Below are positions 37,416 through 48,819 of a DNA stretch of 64,000 bases, piece by piece; positions within the stretch are counted from its first letter, which is position 1, and each line of letters opens with the position of its first letter. The notes under the pieces were generated by a model. The model saw only the letters and a list, made by a program, of their open reading frames with translations. It was not told the DNA's origin and did not search any database. The stretch is taken from contig LVAX01000106.1 of NCBI GenBank assembly GCA_001604215.1, forward strand, positions 1 through 64,000, read 5' to 3'. Position numbers and translations under genes: made by a program. Origin of the DNA: Clostridiales bacterium Firm_18. GTDB lineage: Bacteria; Bacillota; Clostridia; Monoglobales; Firm-18.

Positions 37416-38504
37416 TTGACATACTCACAAGGTAAAATTTCCCTAAGGCAAGCCTTGCTGCTTGTAATGTCGTCAATATATTCCCCCGCGGTACGGCTTT
37501 TTCCGAACTTCACCGCAACCCACGCAAAGCAGGCGGGCTGGCTTGCGCCGGTAGTATCATTTATTGTCTTTATACCGGTTATTTATATGCTTTATGCTTT
37601 TGCAAAAAAATATAAGGATGAATCGTTTATCGGCATAATGGATGATATATGCGGCAGGATACCGGGAAAGATTATTTTATTTTTTTATATTATATGGCTT
37701 GCAATACTTACAGCTTTATATTTGCGGTATTATTCCGAAAGACTGCTCACGACAATACTGCCGCATGCAAGTAATTTTTTGTTTATTTTGATTATGACGG
37801 CCACCGTTGCCGTAACGCTGCGGAAAAGTGTTGTGGTCTTAGCCCGGATGAATGAAATACTTTTCCCGTTTTTATTGCTTGTATATATCGGCTGTATAAT
37901 TTTTTCCCTGCCCGAATTTCGGTTTAAATTTTTATTGCCGATTAGCAGGCTGGATATAGTGCCGATGCTTGGGGCAAACTTTGGGATACTCGGTATATGG
38001 GGTTATCTGCCCTTAATCTTTCTTTTCGGTGAAAATATAAAGAACAAGCGGCAAATAAAAAAACAAGGGATACAAGCAATGGTTTTTACAGCGATAATGT
38101 CGGTGCTGTTTATTGCCGTTTGTATAGGAGTGCTTGACTCATCCCTTATAGAAATACTGCCGATACCGTTTTTTGTCGTAGTTCGTCAAATATCTTTATT
38201 TGATACGATAGAAAGAATAGAGTCTTTAATTGTAAGCCTTTGGGTGGTAACCGACTTTGTTCTTGTTGCAATGTTTATTACCATAGCAATGGATATGTTA
38301 AAAGGAATGTTTAAGCTTTCGGATACCAAGCATATAATCAGTATTTATTCATTGATAATGCTTTTTCTCTCGCTTATTTTGTGCAAAAGCCTGTTTGAGC
38401 TTGAAAGCTTTTCCGGCTTGTTTTATATCTATGTAAATGTTGTTTTTACTTTGGCTATACCGGCATTTGTATTTATAATCGGGAAAATAAGAAAAAAGGT
38501 TTAA
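37416..38504 (+). CDS. Endospore germination permease (GerAB/GerKB family)
   Basis: 'GKISLRQALLLVMSSIYSPAVRLFPNF', about 10 TM helices; TTG start. Confidence 0.88.
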   Translation: MTYSQGKISLRQALLLVMSSIYSPAVRLFPNFTATHAKQAGWLAPVVSFIVFIPVIYMLYAFAKKYKDESFIGIMDDICGRIPGKIILFFYIIWLAILTALYLRYYSERLLTTILPHASNFLFILIMTATVAVTLRKSVVVLARMNEILFPFLLLVYIGCIIFSLPEFRFKFLLPISRLDIVPMLGANFGILGIWGYLPLIFLFGENIKNKRQIKKQGIQAMVFTAIMSVLFIAVCIGVLDSSLIEILPIPFFVVVRQISLFDTIERIESLIVSLWVVTDFVLVAMFITIAMDMLKGMFKLSDTKHIISIYSLIMLFLSLILCKSLFELESFSGLFYIYVNVVFTLAIPAFVFIIGKIRKKV

Positions 38505-38505
38505 G

Positions 38506-39375
38506 CTAACACTTATTCCTGACCATAATGGACAAATAAGAGCCGGCAAGTACCAGTACCAAGGCTATAAACAGATTTAAGCCAGGCGCTATACCATTTA
38601 TAAAAAAAGCTGCGAAAGGAGTCAATATCGGTTTGATAAAAAATACGGAGGACGCGGCAAGTGCGGATGCTTTTTCCATTGCTTTAAAATATGACCAATA
38701 TCCTATTCCCGTTACTGCTACGGCCAGGTAAATCAAATAAACCAGATTGCCGCCATTTATATTAACAATAGAATTATCTCCTGAACATAAAAGCACAATA
38801 AGCAGTACAAGACTGCCGGAAAGGAAGGAAAAGGAGGTTTGTATTATTCCCGTAACCTTAGTCATAAGCTTTTTGCTCAGCACCGTATAAAGGCTGAAGG
38901 TCAACGCCGATACTACTGCAAGAATCAATGAAATTAGGTTTGTGCCCGATTTGAAATCGGCACAAATTATTACGCCTGTTATACAAAGGATAACGGCAAG
39001 CACCTTTATGGGCGTTATTCTATCTTTCAGTATCAGAGCTGCAAATATTATTGTAAATACCGAATTGGAAGAAAAAATAATTGCCGTCAATGCCGGCGAA
39101 TCGGAATGCAGTACCGCATACTGCAAAAGCACCATGCTTACGCAAATACAAAGAATACCGAGCAGCAGCATACTGATATAGTCCTTCTTTACAAGTCTGA
39201 TATTTTGCTTTTTTATTTTTAGTATGGAAAACGGAAGAAGTATAAGCCCGCCTAAAAAGAAACGCAGAAAAGTAATCATCATAGGGCTTATCTCGTTTGC
39301 AATCAGTTTGCTTACCGGTTCCAATGTTGTAAAAACAACGGATGTAAGAATTATGTATAATATGCCGTTTTTCAA
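38506..39375 (-). CDS. EamA/DMT family transporter
   Basis: 10-TM; 'EPVSKLIANEISPMMITFLRFFLGGLILLP', 'FIKPILTPFAAFFING'. Confidence 0.88.
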   Translation of the reverse strand: MKNGILYIILTSVVFTTLEPVSKLIANEISPMMITFLRFFLGGLILLPFSILKIKKQNIRLVKKDYISMLLLGILCICVSMVLLQYAVLHSDSPALTAIIFSSNSVFTIIFAALILKDRITPIKVLAVILCITGVIICADFKSGTNLISLILAVVSALTFSLYTVLSKKLMTKVTGIIQTSFSFLSGSLVLLIVLLCSGDNSIVNINGGNLVYLIYLAVAVTGIGYWSYFKAMEKASALAASSVFFIKPILTPFAAFFINGIAPGLNLFIALVLVLAGSYLSIMVRNKC

Positions 39376-39555
39376 AATTATTTCGCCCTCCTAAATAAAA
39401 ATCAGTAAAAGCATTATATATTTTTTCGGCATCAAAGTCAATTTAAAAATAACATAAAATTGACGATATGTTATGTTTTGTGTTATTATAATAAAAAAAG
39501 GGTGAGCGAAGGAGGATTCATTCCGCCGGAGCGATATAATTAAAATAAAAAAAAT

Positions 39556-40866
39556 ATGATTATAAATTGCAGGTGGTTTGCCATTATTAACGGAAAAAAC
39601 AAAAAGCTGCTAATACTGTTTGCGGCGGCATGTATAATACTATCCGCGTTTTGTGTTTGCGCCGGGGAGGATGTACGTGTCGTTGTCAATGATAATGCCT
39701 TGGTTTTCGATCAGCAGCCGGTTATTGAAAATAACAGGACTTTAGTTCCCCTGCGTGCAATATTCGAAGCTTTGGGAGCGGAAGTTAACTGGGATGAAAA
39801 CACCAAAACAATAACGGTACATAAAGAAAATACGAATATTGTCCTAACGGTGGATGAATGCAGAGCTTTTGCTGACGGTCGCGAAGTTGAGCTTGATGTC
39901 GCGCCTAAAATTATAAATGACAGGACGTTGGTTCCCGTCCGTTTTGTAGCGGAAAGCATGGATTGTTTCGTAGGGTGGCAGGAAGATACAAAAACAGTCT
40001 TTATAGCGGACGGGGATAACAAGCCTGAAAGGAATTTAAGCGTACACTATATTGATGTAGGACAAGCCGACAGCATATTGATTATGCTGCCAAACGGTCA
40101 AAATATGCTGATAGATGCCGGGAACAACGCCGACGGGGACTTGGTCATAAATTATTTAGAGGAGCAGGGAATTGCCTTTCTTGATTATGTCATAGGGACA
40201 CATCCCCATGAGGACCATATCGGCGGACTGGATATGGTTATTGATTATTTCGATGCAGGATATATTTACATGCCGGAAATACAACACTCCACAAAAACCT
40301 TTGAAGACGTACTGATTGCCGTGCAAAAGAAGAATCTGCAAATACGCAGTGCAAAAGCGGGAATAAATATTATAAGTTCCAACGGGTTATGTGTGGATAT
40401 CATTGCTCCGGCCGGGGACTTTTACAAAGATTTAAACGATTATTCCGCGGTTATAAAGATTACGTATTTGAATAATACATTTTTGTTTATGGCGGATGCC
40501 GGTAAATTATCCGAAAATCAAATAACCGCCGATGTAAAAGCCGATGTTCTTAAAGTCGGGCATCATGGCTCCGACACATCTACTTCAATAACTTTTTTAG
40601 GCAGAGTGTCACCGGATTATGCCGTAATATCGGTCGGAAAAGGGAACCCGTACGGGCACCCGTCACAGTCGGTGCTGGATTTGCTGAATAGTCACGGTGT
40701 TTGTATATACCGGACGGACGAGGATGGCACAATTATTGCCGCATCCGACGGGTACAATATAATCATTGACAGTAATAAGGGAGCAAAGCCAATTTGCGGC
40801 CCGCTATCGTTAAATCTCCGTCCTTCCGGCTTGCCGGTTATGAAAGGCGTTAAACTTGCAGCTTGA
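39556..40866 (+). CDS. Copper amine oxidase-like N-terminal domain + ComEC/Rec2-like MBL-fold hydrolase
   Basis: 'ALVFDQQPVIENNRTLVPLRAIFEALGAEVNWDENTKTI' and 'IDVGQADSILIMLP...GTHPHEDHIGGLD...KVGHHGSDTST'. Confidence 0.9.
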   Translation: MIINCRWFAIINGKNKKLLILFAAACIILSAFCVCAGEDVRVVVNDNALVFDQQPVIENNRTLVPLRAIFEALGAEVNWDENTKTITVHKENTNIVLTVDECRAFADGREVELDVAPKIINDRTLVPVRFVAESMDCFVGWQEDTKTVFIADGDNKPERNLSVHYIDVGQADSILIMLPNGQNMLIDAGNNADGDLVINYLEEQGIAFLDYVIGTHPHEDHIGGLDMVIDYFDAGYIYMPEIQHSTKTFEDVLIAVQKKNLQIRSAKAGINIISSNGLCVDIIAPAGDFYKDLNDYSAVIKITYLNNTFLFMADAGKLSENQITADVKADVLKVGHHGSDTSTSITFLGRVSPDYAVISVGKGNPYGHPSQSVLDLLNSHGVCIYRTDEDGTIIAASDGYNIIIDSNKGAKPICGPLSLNLRPSGLPVMKGVKLAA

Positions 40867-41812
40867 TAACTCTGCAGTTGTCGGTATATCCAAGAAGCTC
40901 TATCAATGAAGGAATATCGTTGCCTTCCTTTGTAACCTTTGCGCTTGCGCAGGAAGTGCCAAGAACAAGCTGCTTTGAAAAATCAACGCCCATTACGTAC
41001 CCGTAGCACATTCCGGCAAGGAACGCATCCCCTGCCCCTACGGTAGAAGCTGCCGTTACATCGGGCGGGATGATTCTATAAGCTTCGTTTTCCGTAACGC
41101 CGATAACCCCGTTGGCGCCTAATGTTACTACAACACGCTTTATATTATATTTGTCGATTATTTTTTTGCTCTCCGACAGCACTTCGTCTTCGGTAAGCCG
41201 TTTGCTGCCCCCGAACATTTCTTCAAACTCCCGGAGATTTGGTTTTATGCAGTATGGAGAGGCTTTAAGGCTTTCCTTCAAAACAACTCCTCCGCAGTCC
41301 AAAAAGACAGGTTTGTTATATTTGTGCGCTATTTGGATAAGGTCATAATATGTCCGGTTTGTCATTTCTGGCAGCAAGCTGCCGCTGATTACCACAATAT
41401 CGGCATAATTTAGCTTTTCACGGTATTTGTCAAGCAGCTGCGAGTATTCGCTTTGTGAAACGGGGTCCCCCGGTTCATTTAAATCGGTAACGGTTCTTTG
41501 TGACAAGTCCATTACCTTTACATTTATTCGGGTATTGAAATTTTCGGCATGGACAAAGTCGGATTCAATGCCTTCTTCACTGAGTTTCTGGAGCAAAAGC
41601 TGCCCGGTGTTTCCGCCGATAAAACCGAGGGCGCAGGTCTTTTGCCCTAAAAGAATCGAGACACGCGAAACATTTATTCCTTTGCTGCCCGCATTGGACA
41701 TTACACGGTCTGCTCTGTTTACGCTGTTTGGAATAAATTTGTTTAATATATATGTTTTATCAACAGAAGGATTCATGGTTATCGTTAGAATCATAAATAT
41801 ACCTCCTGACAT
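40850..41812 (-). CDS. 1-phosphofructokinase/PfkB family hexose kinase
   Basis: 'MILTITMNPSVDKTYIL', 'KGINVSRV', 'VGAGDAFLAGMCYG'. Confidence 0.88.
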   Translation of the reverse strand: MSGGIFMILTITMNPSVDKTYILNKFIPNSVNRADRVMSNAGSKGINVSRVSILLGQKTCALGFIGGNTGQLLLQKLSEEGIESDFVHAENFNTRINVKVMDLSQRTVTDLNEPGDPVSQSEYSQLLDKYREKLNYADIVVISGSLLPEMTNRTYYDLIQIAHKYNKPVFLDCGGVVLKESLKASPYCIKPNLREFEEMFGGSKRLTEDEVLSESKKIIDKYNIKRVVVTLGANGVIGVTENEAYRIIPPDVTAASTVGAGDAFLAGMCYGYVMGVDFSKQLVLGTSCASAKVTKEGNDIPSLIELLGYTDNCRVIKLQV

Positions 41813-41895
41813 TTTTAAGTTTTAATTTTAATTTTACCTATATAGATGATTATATAATACTTTTTTTAAAAAAGCAAACTTTTTAAAATAATTCC

Positions 41896-41924
41896 TTGAA
41901 CTTATGGCTAAAATATATTATAAT
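41896..41924 (+). promoter_or_regulatory. Promoter of SRP RNA
   Basis: TTGAAC, 17 nt, TATAAT; RNA 5' end predicted near 41931. Confidence 0.7.
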
Positions 41925-41930
41925 AAATAC

Positions 41931-42202
41931 ATACCGCACTAGTCGGGGAAGTAGCGGCGCCCTGTACCCATAATCCGCTATAATGGGGATGAATGCTCTT
42001 TTGAGGTATAAAAATGTAAGGCCTGAACTATGAACATTTGCGATGAGAATCCGGTCCCGTGCAACAAAATGTTGTGAACCTCGTCAGGTCGGGAACGAAG
42101 CAGCGATAAGCAATTTTTTTTGTGTGCCGCGGGGCAGCCGGTTTTGAGCATTTTTCATATGCATCGCTTGTATTTTTGTATCGACAAAGAGATGTGCGGT
42201 AT
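41931..42202 (+). ncRNA. ffs: Signal recognition particle RNA, large (Bacillus-like) type
   Basis: Conserved 'GTGAACCTCGTCAGGTCGGGAACGAAGCAGCGATAAGC' domain; 5' ATACCGCAC (41931) pairs with 3' GTGCGGTAT (42194-42202), total about 272 nt. Confidence 0.92.
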
Positions 42203-42229
42203 ATTTTTATATACTTTCGGAGGATAAAT

Positions 42230-43828
42230 ATGGCATATCAGGCTATTTATCGGAAGTGGCGCCCTCTTGTGTTTGAGGATGTTGTGGGTCAGGAGCATAT
42301 AACCGGAACTTTGGAAAACGAGCTAATTACCGGAAAGGTGGCGCATGCCTACCTTTTTTGCGGTACAAGGGGAACGGGTAAAACCACCACGGCAAAAATC
42401 CTCAGCAGGGCTGTCAATTGCCAAAATCGCGAAAAAAACGGAAATCCCTGCAACGAATGCGACAGCTGCAAGGGGATTTTAAGCGGCACCGTTATGGATG
42501 TTATCGAAATTGATGCGGCTTCTAACAACGGGGTTGATAATATTCGAGAGCTTAGGGACGAAATATTGTACACTCCGGCAAGTGTCAAATATAAGGTTTA
42601 TATAATTGATGAAGTTCATATGCTTTCCACAGGCGCATTTAACGCACTTTTGAAAACCCTTGAAGAACCGCCTTCACATGCAATTTTTATACTTGCAACC
42701 ACCGAGCCTCATAAAATTCCCGCGACCATTCATTCAAGATGTCAGCGGTTCGATTTCAGAAGAATATCAAACCGCCATATAGCAGGAAGAATAGGCGAAA
42801 TAGTTAAAAAGGACGGAATTGACATAACCCCCGATGCAATCGACATGGTTGCTGCATTAGGCGACGGTTCCATGAGGGATGCTTTGAGTATTCTTGACCT
42901 GTGCAGCGGTATTCCGGGCAAAATATCAAAAAGCGATATTGAAAACCTGGCCGGCGTAACCGGCAGCGAAGCTATAAGAACATTTGGGGATGCGCTGATC
43001 AGGGCGGATATGGCTTGCGCGGTAGAAAACGCCGAAAAGGCAATAAGCCGCGGTTGTGATATAGTCAATTTAACCGAAGAACTGTTGGAATTTTTCAGGG
43101 ATTTACTGATAACTAAAATATCATCCTCGGCATCCGAAATTCTGGATAAATCGGAAGAAGAACTGAAATTTATTGCGGATTTGTCCGGCAGGGCAAGCGA
43201 AGAAATGCTGATACACGCAATTAAAACGCTGTCCGATACTCTTTCGGTATGCAAATGGGCAGCACGTCCGAGGGTTATACTCGAATGTGCAATCGTTAAA
43301 ATTTGCCGTCCCGAACTTGACTGCAATAATGATGCTTTTGCGAAGCGGATAAAAAAACTTGAGTCCGCAGTTTTTCTTGCTTCGCCCGCAGCTGACGCAT
43401 CCGGCGTTATAGCGGATGCTAAGTCAAAAAAAGATACTGCGGATGCAGGGCAAAAAAAAGAAAAGTCCGGTGAAGATAAAAAAACAGACTCTGCCGAAGC
43501 TAAGCCGAAAAGGGATAATAATAAATCATGGCAGGATATTGTGGAAGCAATAAAAAACACCGACGCAGGCTCGGCAGCTTTGCTTATTGATACCGAGGGC
43601 TTTGCCCGCGACAATTTCTTTTACATAGTATTTAAGGATGATACGCTGAGGGATTTTGCAAAGGATAATAAAAATCTTACGGATATACTTGAAAAAGCCG
43701 TTGGCGGCCTTAAGCTTAAGTTTGTTACACGCGGCGAGTTTGATGATAAAAACAAGGAAAAGCCTGACCCTTTTGATGAATTGTTGTCTAAAAAGGATGA
43801 ATTGGGAGAGCAAATGACTATAATATAA
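42230..43828 (+). CDS. dnaX: DNA polymerase III subunit gamma/tau
   Basis: 'MAYQAIYRKWRPLVFEDVVGQEHITGTLENEL', 'FCGTRGTGKTTTAKILSRAVNC'. Confidence 0.95.
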   Translation: MAYQAIYRKWRPLVFEDVVGQEHITGTLENELITGKVAHAYLFCGTRGTGKTTTAKILSRAVNCQNREKNGNPCNECDSCKGILSGTVMDVIEIDAASNNGVDNIRELRDEILYTPASVKYKVYIIDEVHMLSTGAFNALLKTLEEPPSHAIFILATTEPHKIPATIHSRCQRFDFRRISNRHIAGRIGEIVKKDGIDITPDAIDMVAALGDGSMRDALSILDLCSGIPGKISKSDIENLAGVTGSEAIRTFGDALIRADMACAVENAEKAISRGCDIVNLTEELLEFFRDLLITKISSSASEILDKSEEELKFIADLSGRASEEMLIHAIKTLSDTLSVCKWAARPRVILECAIVKICRPELDCNNDAFAKRIKKLESAVFLASPAADASGVIADAKSKKDTADAGQKKEKSGEDKKTDSAEAKPKRDNNKSWQDIVEAIKNTDAGSAALLIDTEGFARDNFFYIVFKDDTLRDFAKDNKNLTDILEKAVGGLKLKFVTRGEFDDKNKEKPDPFDELLSKKDELGEQMTII

Positions 43829-43906
43829 GCTAATTTTTTTACTGCAGCAGCAACGCCTGTTTTACTGCGGTTTTCAATTATAATTGAGAAAGGAATTGAA
43901 TTTTAA

Positions 43907-44245
43907 ATGGCAAAGAATAAATTTTCCGGAATGGGAGCAAATATGAACAGCATGCTAAGGCAAGCCCAAAAAATGCAGCAGCAGATGGCGAGCATGCAGG
44001 AGGAACTTGAGCAACGCATCCTCGAGGCAGCCTCGGGCGGAGGCGCCGTAGTCGTTACAATGAGCGGAAAAAAAGAACTTAAATCTGTTAAAATAAATCC
44101 GGAAGCTGTTGATCCCGATGATATTCAAATGCTTGAAGATATGATTTTGGTTGCCGTAAACGATGCAATTTCCAAGGTCGATGAAATGATGGCTTCGGAA
44201 ATGGGGAAAATAACCGGCGGGCTTAACATCCCCGGTTTGTTTTAG
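43907..44245 (+). CDS. YbaB/EbfC family nucleoid-associated protein
   Basis: 'MNSMLRQAQKMQQQMASMQEELEQ', 'VDPDDIQMLEDMILVAVNDA'. Confidence 0.93.
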   Translation: MAKNKFSGMGANMNSMLRQAQKMQQQMASMQEELEQRILEAASGGGAVVVTMSGKKELKSVKINPEAVDPDDIQMLEDMILVAVNDAISKVDEMMASEMGKITGGLNIPGLF

Positions 44246-44251
44246 AATTCT

Positions 44252-44848
44252 ATGGATTACTATATTGCACCTCTTGCAAGGCTAATTGAGCAATTTGAAA
44301 AGCTGCCCGGAATAGGACGGAAATCGGCAAGACGTTTGGCTTTTCACATTCTCGGCTTTTCAATGGAAGAGGCGGAGTCTTTTGCCGATGCAATAATAAG
44401 CGCAAAAAAGCTTGTTAAATACTGCTCGATATGCCAGAATATATCCGATACCGATGTTTGCTCGGTTTGCAGCGATGAAAAAAGGGATAAAAGCGTTATT
44501 TGTGTTATGGAGAGCCCAAAGGACGTTATATCCCTTGAAAAAACCGGCGAATATAACGGGCTGTATCACGTTTTGCACGGCGCAATATCACCGATGGACG
44601 ATATAAGCCCGGAAGATATAAAGATTCCCGAGCTGCTTTCAAGGATAGGTAGTTCCGTAAAAGAAGTAATAATGGCAACCAACCCCAATATCGAAGGGGA
44701 AGCAACCGCCATGTATATATCCAAGCTGATAAAACCTCTTGGCATTAAAGTAACAAGAATTGCCCACGGGGTTCCGGTCGGCGGTGATCTTGAATATGCG
44801 GACGAGATAACCTTGTCAAGGGCAATTCAGGGCAGGTTGGAAATGTAA
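44252..44848 (+). CDS. recR: Recombination protein RecR
   Basis: '[24 protein letters not shown]', '[29 protein letters not shown]'. Confidence 0.95.
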   Translation: MDYYIAPLARLIEQFEKLPGIGRKSARRLAFHILGFSMEEAESFADAIISAKKLVKYCSICQNISDTDVCSVCSDEKRDKSVICVMESPKDVISLEKTGEYNGLYHVLHGAISPMDDISPEDIKIPELLSRIGSSVKEVIMATNPNIEGEATAMYISKLIKPLGIKVTRIAHGVPVGGDLEYADEITLSRAIQGRLEM

Positions 44849-44851
44849 CGC

Positions 44852-46126
44852 TTGAAAGGAATGAAGTGTTTTTTGCACCTTACAACAAACGACAGTGAAA
44901 AAGCTGTGCTTTTCGGGGTTCATACCGGCAGTCGCGATTACATAAACGACTGCACGCCCGAGTCAATCGAAGAACTTGCCCGGCTTGCCGAAACGGCAGG
45001 GGCACAGGTAATGGGATCGTTAATACAAAACCGTCCGGTACCTGAGGGTTCGACCTATTTGGGCGAAGGGAAGCTAAAAGAATTATCCCGCTTGTGCGAT
45101 GCGAACGATGCCGGCCTTGTCATATGCGATGACGAGCTGACGGGAACTCAGGTTAAAAATATAGAAAATGCATTAAACTTAAGAGTTATTGACAGAAGCT
45201 CCTTGATTATGGATATCTTTGCACAAAGTGCAAAAACAAAGGAAGGGAAGCTTCAGGTAGAGCTTGCCCAGCTTAAATATTTCCTTCCCCGGCTGACCGG
45301 CTCCTTTACCGGTATGTCAAGGCAGGCGGGCGGCGGTGGTGGAATAGGAGGCGCCCGCAGAGGCCCGGGAGAGAAAAAACTTGAAACGGACAGGCGGCAT
45401 ATCAGAAACCGCATAATGACCATAACAAAACAGCTCAGCCAGGTACATCATAGCAGGAATACCCAGCGCAAGCTGCGCGTAAAGCAAGGTATTACACAGG
45501 TAGCGATTGTAGGCTATACAAATGCGGGCAAATCAACTTTAATGAATTATCTTACAAATGCAGGAGTCCTTACCGAGGATAAACTTTTTGCAACACTTGA
45601 CCCTACTTATAAAAAGCTTTCGCTTCCCGACGGCTCCGATGCGCTTATTATTGACACGGTAGGGTTTATCAGAAAGCTTCCCCATCATTTAATCGAAGCG
45701 TTTAAATCTACTTTAGAAGAGGCAAGCGGCGCGGATGTACTGCTTCATGTTGCAGATGCATCATCGCCTTATCTTTATGATAATATTAAAGTAGTGGAGG
45801 ATTTGCTCCGGCAATTAGGAGCATCCGACAAGCCGATTTTAACCGTTTTTAATAAAATTGATTTGGCTGATAAAAGGCCGGCAGGCATAGCAATAAGCGC
45901 AAAAACGGGAGAAGGCACAGCCGAAATGCTTGATGCCCTTTGCCGGGTTTTGCCTGAAAAAAGAAGAAGGGTAACGGTATTAATACCTTACGATAAGGGA
46001 GATATTGTAGATATGCTTTATAAAAACGCCAAGCCGTATAAAGAAAGCCATACCGACAAGGGTGTTTTGCTTGATATATCCGTTGACGGCAGGCTGTTTT
46101 CGATTGTGAGTGATTTTATTGTATGA
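44852..46126 (+). CDS. hflX: GTPase HflX
   Basis: 'GRRHIRNRI'-like region, 'VAIVGYTNAGKSTLMNYLT', 'DTVGFIRKLPHHLIEAFKSTLEE'. Confidence 0.93.
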   Translation: MKGMKCFLHLTTNDSEKAVLFGVHTGSRDYINDCTPESIEELARLAETAGAQVMGSLIQNRPVPEGSTYLGEGKLKELSRLCDANDAGLVICDDELTGTQVKNIENALNLRVIDRSSLIMDIFAQSAKTKEGKLQVELAQLKYFLPRLTGSFTGMSRQAGGGGGIGGARRGPGEKKLETDRRHIRNRIMTITKQLSQVHHSRNTQRKLRVKQGITQVAIVGYTNAGKSTLMNYLTNAGVLTEDKLFATLDPTYKKLSLPDGSDALIIDTVGFIRKLPHHLIEAFKSTLEEASGADVLLHVADASSPYLYDNIKVVEDLLRQLGASDKPILTVFNKIDLADKRPAGIAISAKTGEGTAEMLDALCRVLPEKRRRVTVLIPYDKGDIVDMLYKNAKPYKESHTDKGVLLDISVDGRLFSIVSDFIV

Positions 46127-46742
46127 GTATAGCACCGTTAAAAATGCCTGCTACTGTGAGATTGTTGAAAAGAAATCACGATTTATATCCCATGTTGCAC
46201 CGGTCAGTAATGAGGAAGAAGCAATTGATTTTATAAACTCCGTGAAAAAAAAGCACTGGGATGCGACACATAACGTTTATGCATATGTATTAAAGGATAA
46301 CAATATACAGCGGTATTCGGACGACGGTGAGCCGACCGGTACGGCCGGAATGCCTACCTTAAGCGTAATACAGAAAGAAGATCTCTTAAATATCTGTGTT
46401 GTAACCACCCGTTATTTCGGCGGTACGCTGCTCGGGGCAGGAGGCCTTGTCAGGGCTTATACAAAGGCTGCAAAGAGCGGCATAGACAAGGCCGGAATAT
46501 TGCGAAAGATATTTTGCTTTGAATATAAAATATATTCGGATTATTCACTGCTTGGAAAGATACAAAACATCGCGGGGGAGGCCGGTTGCATACCGGGCGG
46601 GATTCATTATTCGGATGATGTGCACATGCAGTATTTTGTGCCTTACAATATAAAGGACTTTGAGGATAAAATCCGTGACGTCACGGGAGGCCGCGCTGCT
46701 GTCTCAAGGGAAAATGAAGGGAGATTTATTAATGCCAAGTGA
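46110..46742 (+). CDS. YigZ/IMPACT family protein
   Basis: '[12 protein letters not shown]', '[11 protein letters not shown]', '[13 protein letters not shown]', '[23 protein letters not shown]'. Confidence 0.93.
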   Translation: MILLYEYSTVKNACYCEIVEKKSRFISHVAPVSNEEEAIDFINSVKKKHWDATHNVYAYVLKDNNIQRYSDDGEPTGTAGMPTLSVIQKEDLLNICVVTTRYFGGTLLGAGGLVRAYTKAAKSGIDKAGILRKIFCFEYKIYSDYSLLGKIQNIAGEAGCIPGGIHYSDDVHMQYFVPYNIKDFEDKIRDVTGGRAAVSRENEGRFINAK

Positions 46743-48399
46743 CATTGAAATTGCCCGCAGTGCAAAATTAAAACCGATTACTCAAATAGCGGGCGAGCTC
46801 GGAATTGAGGAGGAAGAGCTTGAACTGTACGGTAAATATAAGGCTAAATTGTCGGACAGCCTTGAGAAAAGGTTAAGCGGCAATAAAAACGGAAAGCTTA
46901 TTTTAGTGACCGCAATTAACCCGACCCCGGCAGGGGAGGGTAAAACAACAACTACCGTCGGACTGGGACAAGCTTTTGCAAAAATAGGGAAAAAAGCTGT
47001 GATTGCACTTCGCGAGCCCTCATTGGGTCCTGTAATGGGGATAAAGGGAGGTGCCGCCGGCGGCGGATATTCACAGGTATTGCCGATGGAGGACATTAAT
47101 CTTCACTTTACCGGTGATATACATGCCGTATCGGCAGCAAACAACCTTTTGTGTGCCATGCTTGACAACCATTTGCATCAAGGCAACTCTTTGAAAATAG
47201 ACGTACGCAGCATACCGATAAAGCGTGCAATCGATATGAACGATAGGGCACTGCGCAACATTGTTATCGGAATGGGCGGCAAAACCGACGGTATCCCGCG
47301 GCAGGACGGCTTTATGATAACGGTTGCGTCAGAGGTTATGGCTGTTTTGTGCCTTAGTGAAAATTTAAGCGACTTAAAAAACAGGCTCGGCAGAATAATT
47401 GCCGCATATGATATCGACGGCAATCCGGTGACGGCGAAGGACTTAGGCGCAAACGGCGCGATGGCATTGCTTCTTGCGGAGGCTGTAAAGCCCAATCTTG
47501 TCCAGACGATTGAAAACACACCCTGCATAATACACGGCGGGCCCTTTGCCAATATTGCCCACGGCTGCAACAGCATAAGGGCTACAAAGCTTGCGCTGAA
47601 ATTAGCCGACTATTGTATAACGGAGGCTGGCTTCGGTGCGGATTTGGGCGCTGAAAAGTTTTTTGATATAAAATGCAAAATTGCAGGCATAAAGCCGTCT
47701 GCGGTTGTTCTTGTGGCAACGGCAAGGGCTCTTAAATATAACGGCGGCGCGGACAAAAATAGTTTGAAAGAAGAAAATTTAAGCGCCCTTGAAAAAGGTA
47801 TTGTCAACCTCGGGGCGCATATAGAAAATATTAAAAAGTTTAACGTGCCGTGTGTTGTGGCAATAAACAGTTTTACATCAGACACCCAAAGGGAAACGGA
47901 CTTTATAATTGAATATTGCAAAAGCAAGGGAGTTAAATGCAATGTGTCGACTGCATTTTCGCAGGGCGGCCACGGAGCGGTTATGCTTGCGGAGACGGTT
48001 GCAAAAGAGGCTGACAAGGAATCGGGCTTTACACCGCTTTATTCCGACGATTTGCCGATAAAAGTAAAAATAGAGAAAATCACAACCGAAATATACGGCG
48101 GCGACGGAGTTGTATATACACCCGTTGCGGAAAAAGCAATTGCCCGCTTAAACGAGCTTGGCTTTTCCCGCCTGCCCGTCTGCATGGCAAAAACACAATA
48201 TTCGCTGAGCGACAATCCGGGATTGCTCGGAAGGCCGAGAGGATTTAAAATAACGGTAAGGGATGTCAGAGTTTCGGCAGGTGCGGGATTTATAGTTGCT
48301 TTTACAGGAGATATTATGACAATGCCGGGGCTGCCCAAACAGCCTGCGGCTTGCGCAATGGATATTACGGAAAACGGCTTAATTACGGGGTTGTTTTAA
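46732..48399 (+). CDS. fhs: Formate--tetrahydrofolate ligase
   Basis: '[20 protein letters not shown]', '[22 protein letters not shown]'. Confidence 0.96.
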   Translation: MPSDIEIARSAKLKPITQIAGELGIEEEELELYGKYKAKLSDSLEKRLSGNKNGKLILVTAINPTPAGEGKTTTTVGLGQAFAKIGKKAVIALREPSLGPVMGIKGGAAGGGYSQVLPMEDINLHFTGDIHAVSAANNLLCAMLDNHLHQGNSLKIDVRSIPIKRAIDMNDRALRNIVIGMGGKTDGIPRQDGFMITVASEVMAVLCLSENLSDLKNRLGRIIAAYDIDGNPVTAKDLGANGAMALLLAEAVKPNLVQTIENTPCIIHGGPFANIAHGCNSIRATKLALKLADYCITEAGFGADLGAEKFFDIKCKIAGIKPSAVVLVATARALKYNGGADKNSLKEENLSALEKGIVNLGAHIENIKKFNVPCVVAINSFTSDTQRETDFIIEYCKSKGVKCNVSTAFSQGGHGAVMLAETVAKEADKESGFTPLYSDDLPIKVKIEKITTEIYGGDGVVYTPVAEKAIARLNELGFSRLPVCMAKTQYSLSDNPGLLGRPRGFKITVRDVRVSAGAGFIVAFTGDIMTMPGLPKQPAACAMDITENGLITGLF

Positions 48400-48819
48400 T
48401 TGGTTAAAATGTTATCGGGTTCCCGGGAGGATACTTATAAAATAGGCAATAAATTAGGGAAAAAACTAAAACCGGGCGATGTTGTCGCTCTGCTTGGAGA
48501 ACTGGGCAGCGGCAAAACGGTGTTTACTTCCGGTATGGCCGCGGCTTTTAACATAAATAACGTGCACAGCCCGACCTTTACCATTGTAAACGAATACAAC
48601 GCAGGTATAAATTTTTATCATTTTGACGCGTACAGGATAAGCGAATCCGACTGGATTGACTGCGGATTTGACGAATATCTGGATGGTGAGGGCATATGCG
48701 TGATAGAATGGGCGGATAACATTAAAAATGTATTGCCGGATAATTTAATAAAAGTCACTTTTACAAGAAAAGAAAATCCGGATTTACGTGAAATTTCGAT
48801 TGAAGGTGTGGAGTTTTGA
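48400..48819 (+). CDS. tsaE: tRNA t6A biosynthesis ATPase TsaE
   Basis: 'VALLGELGSGKTVFTSGMA', 'HSPTFTIVNEY', 'VIEWADN'. Confidence 0.92.
   Translation: MVKMLSGSREDTYKIGNKLGKKLKPGDVVALLGELGSGKTVFTSGMAAAFNINNVHSPTFTIVNEYNAGINFYHFDAYRISESDWIDCGFDEYLDGEGICVIEWADNIKNVLPDNLIKVTFTRKENPDLREISIEGVEF

Noticed and set aside
42742-43614. 290-aa minus-strand ORF
   Set aside because: Antisense to dnaX; low-complexity Ser/Ala/Leu composition typical of shadow ORFs.
46660-46731. Upstream extension of fhs
   Set aside because: Overlaps the YigZ gene; conserved protein start is [16 protein letters not shown] at 46732.
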